From: Hedera helix
Taxonomy: Eukaryota; Streptophyta; Magnoliopsida; Apiales; Araliaceae
Length of the DNA stretch: 64,000 bases
Assembly: GCA_947179155.2 (NCBI GenBank)
Contig: OX359282.1
Span: 27,025,721-27,089,720 of the forward strand
Direction: 5' to 3'
Made by a program: the position numbers and the translations under genes. Under the pieces are notes generated by a model that saw only the letters and a list, made by a program, of their open reading frames with translations, had not been told where the DNA came from and searched no databases. Each line of letters starts with the position of its first letter. The stretch's first letter is position 1. Positions 59,477 to 64,000 of this stretch are shown piece after piece.

Positions 59477-61211
59477 TTAGCTGACTTCCTCCGTGACAAC
59501 ATGCATGTGAGATAATTCCTTCTCTCTCCAGATTGCCAGCAGTTCATCAGTTCTGAACCGTTGGGTGAATGTTGATTCCTCCATAGGGGTAGATGTATCA
59601 TGAGCGTAAGCAAGGAGACCAGTATATGCAATCCTAGCCCCGTTGTCGATACAGTACCTGTCATCAGTTGCAAGTAAATTTCCGCCCCTCTTGGAGCACA
59701 TAGTTCTCATCATATCTTGCAAGCGTTCATTGCAGCCCACACCACCAACAATGAGAACATCTTTCTTTTCAGTGTGCCATTGCCCGTTCTGTAATCTCGA
59801 CAAGCATAGCAAACACAGTTTCCTGAAACAATTATTAAGATGCAGAAATTGTGTCAAATATTGATACCAAGAAATGATGTGGAAAAGGAAAGTGTTATGT
59901 AGAAAACAGTATGACCAACCACATAATCTATAAAAACAGTAAGATAGTACTTTTATCACAACATGGAGAAAAATAAAACTGATACCTGCAGGGAGTAGCA
60001 CAAATCTGCAGGGGAGCACTCATTATTTTGAGCTTTTCTTCAGCAGTGGTTTCAATGTAACTTAATATTCCACTGAAAGAAACATCCATTCCTTTTACAA
60101 CATATGGAAGGTATAAAAACTGTTCTCCTTTCTTTGCAAGCTGATGGAAAGCAAAAGAAAATTAAACATCAGTCCCAACTAATTACAATTAAAAATAGAA
60201 GAGCATATTCTCAACTCTCAAGAACAAACCATGAGCAGCAATCAAAGAAATACAAGAATTTAAAATTTTATCTGGAAATAAAAAAGTTGTCCCAATTATT
60301 AAACTGGTTTATAGAACACGGTGTTTCTCTCTCCCTTTTTCGGGGGGATAAGTTTTACATGACCTTTGTTAGATTATCCTTTTTAGCTGAAGTGCCCTTG
60401 TATAGGGGTGATGCAATAAGCAATTGGATATCACAACTGAAATGCAATATCCTAACATCAATCACCTGAAGAAAAATCATCACTTGATATGAATAATGAG
60501 AACAGAAACAGAAAGAGGAATTTATTACAAATGAGAAAGGGATGGAGTTGAAGAAAAAATTATTTCTTAAAAATTAAGTAAATATAAAAATAAAAGAAGA
60601 AAATTATTGCATAAATTAGTGAAGATATCTACAATGGTAAAGTAATTACACAACTCCAGAAACCTATCATGCAGCTCTGTCAACTTTGCTTAACCAGAAA
60701 GAAATGCAGGACTTAAAAAATCAGAATTCTAATACTTTACTTCAGTGTCACAGTTCATCAGAAACAGTCGAAAGCAGCGGGAACCGATGCACTAACTGTA
60801 GACTACAATCCACAGCTACTCAAATCAACAACGCAGTTTTTGGAAAGCTTCTCTTTTGGCATAGAAGACCAATTGTGTACATACTTTGTTCATTCAAGGT
60901 GCACTCCTTTTGGCAATTTTTAATGCAAATACTAATTATTCACAAAAAAAATAAAAATATATATGATCTTGAATTCTGATAATAGGCAAAAATACAATCT
61001 TTACGATATCATATTTTAAAACATATACGAGCCAATAACTTGTATGAGATACAAATATAAATAATGCATATTTCTCTGGATAATTTTAAACAACAATTAG
61101 ATGATGTAAATTAAGAAAACTCACTATTGTCACATACCTGCTCAATGTTGTACCCAGGGGCTGGATCATTTGACAGCTCCAAAACCCTAGCAAACCGGTC
61201 CAAGCAATTCC
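59477..61211 (-). pseudogene. KAE1: 3' fragment of KAE1/OSGEP (tRNA threonylcarbamoyladenosine synthesis)
   Basis: KAE1 is the catalytic subunit of the KEOPS complex, which makes t6A37 in tRNAs. Three exons are recognisable on the - strand: 61211-61138 (NCLDRFARVL, PAPGYNIEQ), 60140-59986 (LPYVVKGMDVSFSGILSYIE) and 59822-59477 (VLIVGGVGCNERLQDMM, ATDDRYCIDNGARIAYTG, TQRFRTDELLAIW), with GT/AG borders. The N-terminal half, with the metal-binding HxxxH motif, is not found upstream before the resistance gene begins. Exon 60140-59986 lacks one base in an A run (155 instead of 156), and the last exon lacks two bases near 59776. It is thus a truncated, frameshifted copy. Confidence 0.88.
60141..61137 (-). 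other. Intron of the KAE1 fragment
   Basis: About 1.0 kb, AT-rich, with correct donor and acceptor at its ends. ORFs within it (60104-60469, 60686-60979 on +) match no family I know. Confidence 0.7.
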
Positions 61212-62314
61212 CTATTCGTGTGAGATGAAACTTGTGAAACTATTAATTTTACTTGTACAAATATCAATGCTCTTTTCATTATCAACACTTGTTTGGGAAA
61301 AGTATAAACTACTTCAAATGCTGTCATAATTTGATCTCTCCTTTTCCTAGTTTCCACTTGAAATTCTTCACTTGTTAATGTCCTTAAGTTTTGCATTTGA
61401 TCCCAAGCCTAGGCCAAGTTTCTTCAACCTTTTAGCTATAGTTAGCTACCCTACCTATGTCAAAAGTTTTAGTGGTCAAGGACCTTGCTAGTCTTGCTTT
61501 CTTCTTACTATTACCACTCATCTTTATTGAGGCTAATTTTAAAGGAAACTTCATCAAGGAGAAGAATTACAACAATGCTCTTACCTTCATGTTGCAGAGT
61601 AGCAACTAGAAAACCTTAAAAGTTGCAAACATTGTAGAAAACAAGGGTCCTATAATATCTCATGCATAAACAGTTTGGCGAGTCTTGAAGTTTTTCTTGC
61701 ACCTGCGAGTAAGAAGTAAATCAAATATTGACATCTCTGATTCAAGATAGTTAAGTAAAAATTCTATTTTGATCCCTTTTAAGTATAAAGAGTGTCAATA
61801 AGAATAACATGTCTCAATTGGTCATGTTCTATAAAGCATTTTAAGCGCCCGTCTAAGCGACTAAGGCTACTTCACAGTTGTGCCTAGGCCACTTTGATCA
61901 CTTCTTTATCCTATATTGAAGCTTTTGGGTTTTCTCGAGAAATATACTAATACTCAGCATTAGTTATCATGTTATTTTATTAATTATCCTAAAGTAATCA
62001 CTCTAAATTTTCTTCATAATGATACTCGAAATACCAAATTTGGTATGTTCTAAATTTTATACCTTCACTTTCATTAATAAAAATATAATAAAATAAAAAT
62101 TACACTTCTTAGAGGGCTTGCCTAGTACCTGATTAGAAACTGTCCAGACACCTAAGGTCTACGCACTCGAATTTCCCTCTTCAGCCTAGATCTACCTAAC
62201 AATTTTTGAAATATTCCTAAAAAGTCAAAAAAAAAATCAAGGTGAGCAGTATGTAAAAATTATAAACAATTTTTAAAAAAATGATCAAAGAATTAATTGG
62301 CTATCTAAAAAAAA

Positions 62315-62348
<34 letters not shown>

Positions 62349-62810
62349 CACTAATATACGAATTCTCCCTAAAATTACATAAAAGTAAAAAGTATAAAAC
62401 ATTTTCGAGTCTTCATTTATTGAAATTATTTTATAATCTTCAATAAAATTTACAATTAAATAACTAAAGAAAAGACCTCAAAAAGTTCTCAAGGACCTTG
62501 ACCAACCAAGTGATACAAACAACAATATATAATATTCTTTTAAAAAGTAAATTAAAGAATCAACTAGAAAACCTTAAACATAAAGAATCCAAGTCCCGCT
62601 AACAGTAATAATTAAAATCTATAATCAAGCAAGAAAACTTCAAGATGATCTAAGAAATAAAATAAACATGTTATATTTTATTATCCAAGGCTAAAAAAAA
62701 AAAAAAAAAAGAAAAAAGGGGGGGAAAAGAAGAGAAAACAGTAGTAGAACACATAATAACTATAGAACTTTAACATGCCATGTTTGAAAGGCAACCATAC
62801 CTATGCCAAG
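61212..62810. other. AT-rich DNA between KAE1 fragment and TNL; missing KAE1 5' half not present
   Basis: I searched the - strand for the missing KAE1 exons and found none. Near 61830-61910 and 62110-62200 there are TTCTATAAAGC and GCCTAG-type motifs faintly like the hAT element at 50566, without clear ends. A (TA)n run lies at about 62322-62345 and an A run with a G run near 62692-62725. No gene is supported. Confidence 0.55.
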
Positions 62811-64000
62811 TGTTTCAACCTTTTAAAGTGGCAGAGTAGTTCTTCGACATCGACATCACGGTCTCTCTTGCAGTCAAGATGAACTTCACACATCTCCACA
62901 GTCACATCCTGAGTTCCTCTGAAGGAGACCTCAATTATGTCTCCACTTTTCATTGAGATTGGTTTTCCTATAGATCTCACCCATGCATGAACTTCAGTGG
63001 CCTGTACAGAGCCCTGATACTTGAATTGAGTACCATCTGTTTCATTAGTATGACAACTTCAATCCGAGAAGTTTGCCTCCATAAACAACCCAGAAAGCCA
63101 TCCTCAAGAAAGTACTTTTAACTTCCCCCCGCATCTGAAATGAGATTGAAGATCTTGTTCCTTGATGACGAAACCTATCTTGAATCACCCTGCTCGGGAT
63201 GTAAACATCACACCCATCAAGTCCAGAGAAATCCTGTTACACAAAGAACAATTTAAGAAAAAGAAGAAAATTACAACAACAAAAAAAAGGAAAAAAGAAA
63301 AAGAAAAAAGAGAACCCTTACTTGGAGGAAACTCCTTATGAAATTTGATATCAAATTGCTACAATCTGTGAGAATTAATCTGCGCAAGTTCGTTAAATTT
63401 GATAGATCTGGCAATTTTTGTAGTGACTTGCAACCGCTTGCATTTAGAGAATAGAGATGACAAGGAAGTTCTTGGAGTGATTCAAGGCTGCTGCACCCAG
63501 TCAAGTCTAGGTACTTTAACTTGCAAGGAAGTTTTGGAAGGAAGTAATCGAAGACTTGTGCAATTAATCAACCTGAGGTCAAGTCTAGTTCGACTAAATC
63601 AGTAGGAAGCTCTGGGAGTGATTCGAGATTGCTGCACCCAGTAAAGTCTAGGTACTCTAACTTGTAAGGAAGTTTTGGAAGTGATCGAAGACTTGTGCAG
63701 TTAATCAACCTGAGTTCTTCTAAATTAGGGTTAAGTTTTGGCAGTGATAAAAGCCTGCTGCAATTACTCAAGTCTAGCTTGTGTAAATCAGGAGGAAGCT
63801 CTGGGAGTGATTCAAGACTAGAGCAATTGTTCAAGTACAGTTCGTGTAGATCAAGAGGAAGCTCCGGGAGTGATTCAAGACTGGTGCAATTGCTCAACTC
63901 TAAATTGATTAAATCAGTAGGAAGCTCTGGGAGTGATTTGAGACTAATGCAGTTGGTGAAGTCTAGTACGCCTAAATTAGGAGGAAGCTCCGGGAGTGAT
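62811..64000 (-). pseudogene. TIR-NBS-LRR resistance gene, LRR and post-LRR end, damaged and truncated by window
   Basis: Exon 64000-63322 encodes about ten leucine-rich repeats of ~21 residues (pattern SLPELPxxLxxLxLxNCxSLE), open from the window edge. Exon 63233-62811 encodes a post-LRR C-JID-like domain (SGLDGCDVYIPS, FRHQGTRSSISF, ending FKRLKHLA). The 88-base intron has GT/AG borders and phase 0. LRR plus C-JID is typical of TIR-type NLR immune receptors, which sense pathogen effectors; the TIR and NBS parts would lie beyond 64000. Damage: a frame change near 63585-63600, a second near 63535-63550, and one near 63055 before CHTNETDG. Either a pseudogene or a poor-quality stretch. The near-identical repeat units suggest expansion by unequal exchange. 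Confidence 0.82.

Noticed and set aside
60104..60979. + strand ORFs at 60104-60469 and 60686-60979
   Set aside because: Within the KAE1 fragment intron and antisense to its exon; composition is non-coding.
61820..62220. Second hAT element like the one at 50566-51363
   Set aside because: Only faint motif similarity (TTCTATAAAGC, GCCTAG); no matching ends and no 8-bp duplication.

Overview
This window is plant nuclear DNA, almost certainly from a eudicot. It is AT-rich and dominated by LTR retrotransposons. It has intron-split genes with GT/AG borders, and it contains a pentatricopeptide-repeat (PPR) relic, a FAR1-family gene and the LRR plus post-LRR end of a TIR-type resistance gene. TIR-type NLRs are typical of eudicots and absent from grasses. 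I see no tRNA or rRNA genes, CRISPR array or prokaryotic operon.

Layout. 1-10936: a Tekay/Del-type Ty3/gypsy chromovirus (element A, + strand). Its 5' LTR is cut by the window edge. It has an extra coiled-coil ORF between the primer site and gag, a gag-pol frame with two stop codons, and a 3.86 kb 3' LTR. 10937-11850: a trinucleotide microsatellite containing a perfect 150-bp palindrome. 11986-16840: three ~0.3 kb tandem units, the third split by a solo LTR (12651-16537) with a perfect 5-bp target-site duplication (TSD). 17469-20510: a four-exon fructokinase gene, the only host gene here that looks fully intact. 21363-23116: a PPR pseudogene on the - strand. 24261-47861: a second Tekay-type element (B, - strand) carrying two further insertions. 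One is a solo LTR of another family in its RNase H region (30206-33605). The other is a 6.3 kb element C in its 5' LTR (38318-44616). All three insertions have perfect 5-bp TSDs. 47990-51363: three DNA-transposon insertions (MULE-like, Stowaway, hAT-like). 51680-58959: a small two-exon FAR1-family gene with a damaged first exon. Its 6.7 kb intron holds a 4.2 kb solo LTR, a foldback element and a Harbinger-like candidate. 59477-61211: a 3' fragment of KAE1/OSGEP with frameshifts. 62811-64000: the end of a TIR-NBS-LRR gene (- strand), also damaged, running off the window.

How the parts relate. Elements A and B are relatives: same gag-pol order, same extra ORF and same LTR terminus. Their LTR pairs differ by well under 1%, so they inserted recently, although their pol frames now carry stop codons. 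Element C has no reverse-transcriptase domain and no recognisable zinc-knuckle gag. It keeps protease, RNase H, integrase and chromodomain, encodes an unfamiliar 202-residue protein at its 5' end, and has nearly identical LTRs. It therefore probably moved with enzymes supplied by another element. Its LTR shares both ends, but not the middle, with the longer solo LTR at 30206-33605. This makes element C and its chimeric LTR the most unusual system in the window, followed by the extra coiled-coil ORF of A and B. Both are inferences from sequence alone.
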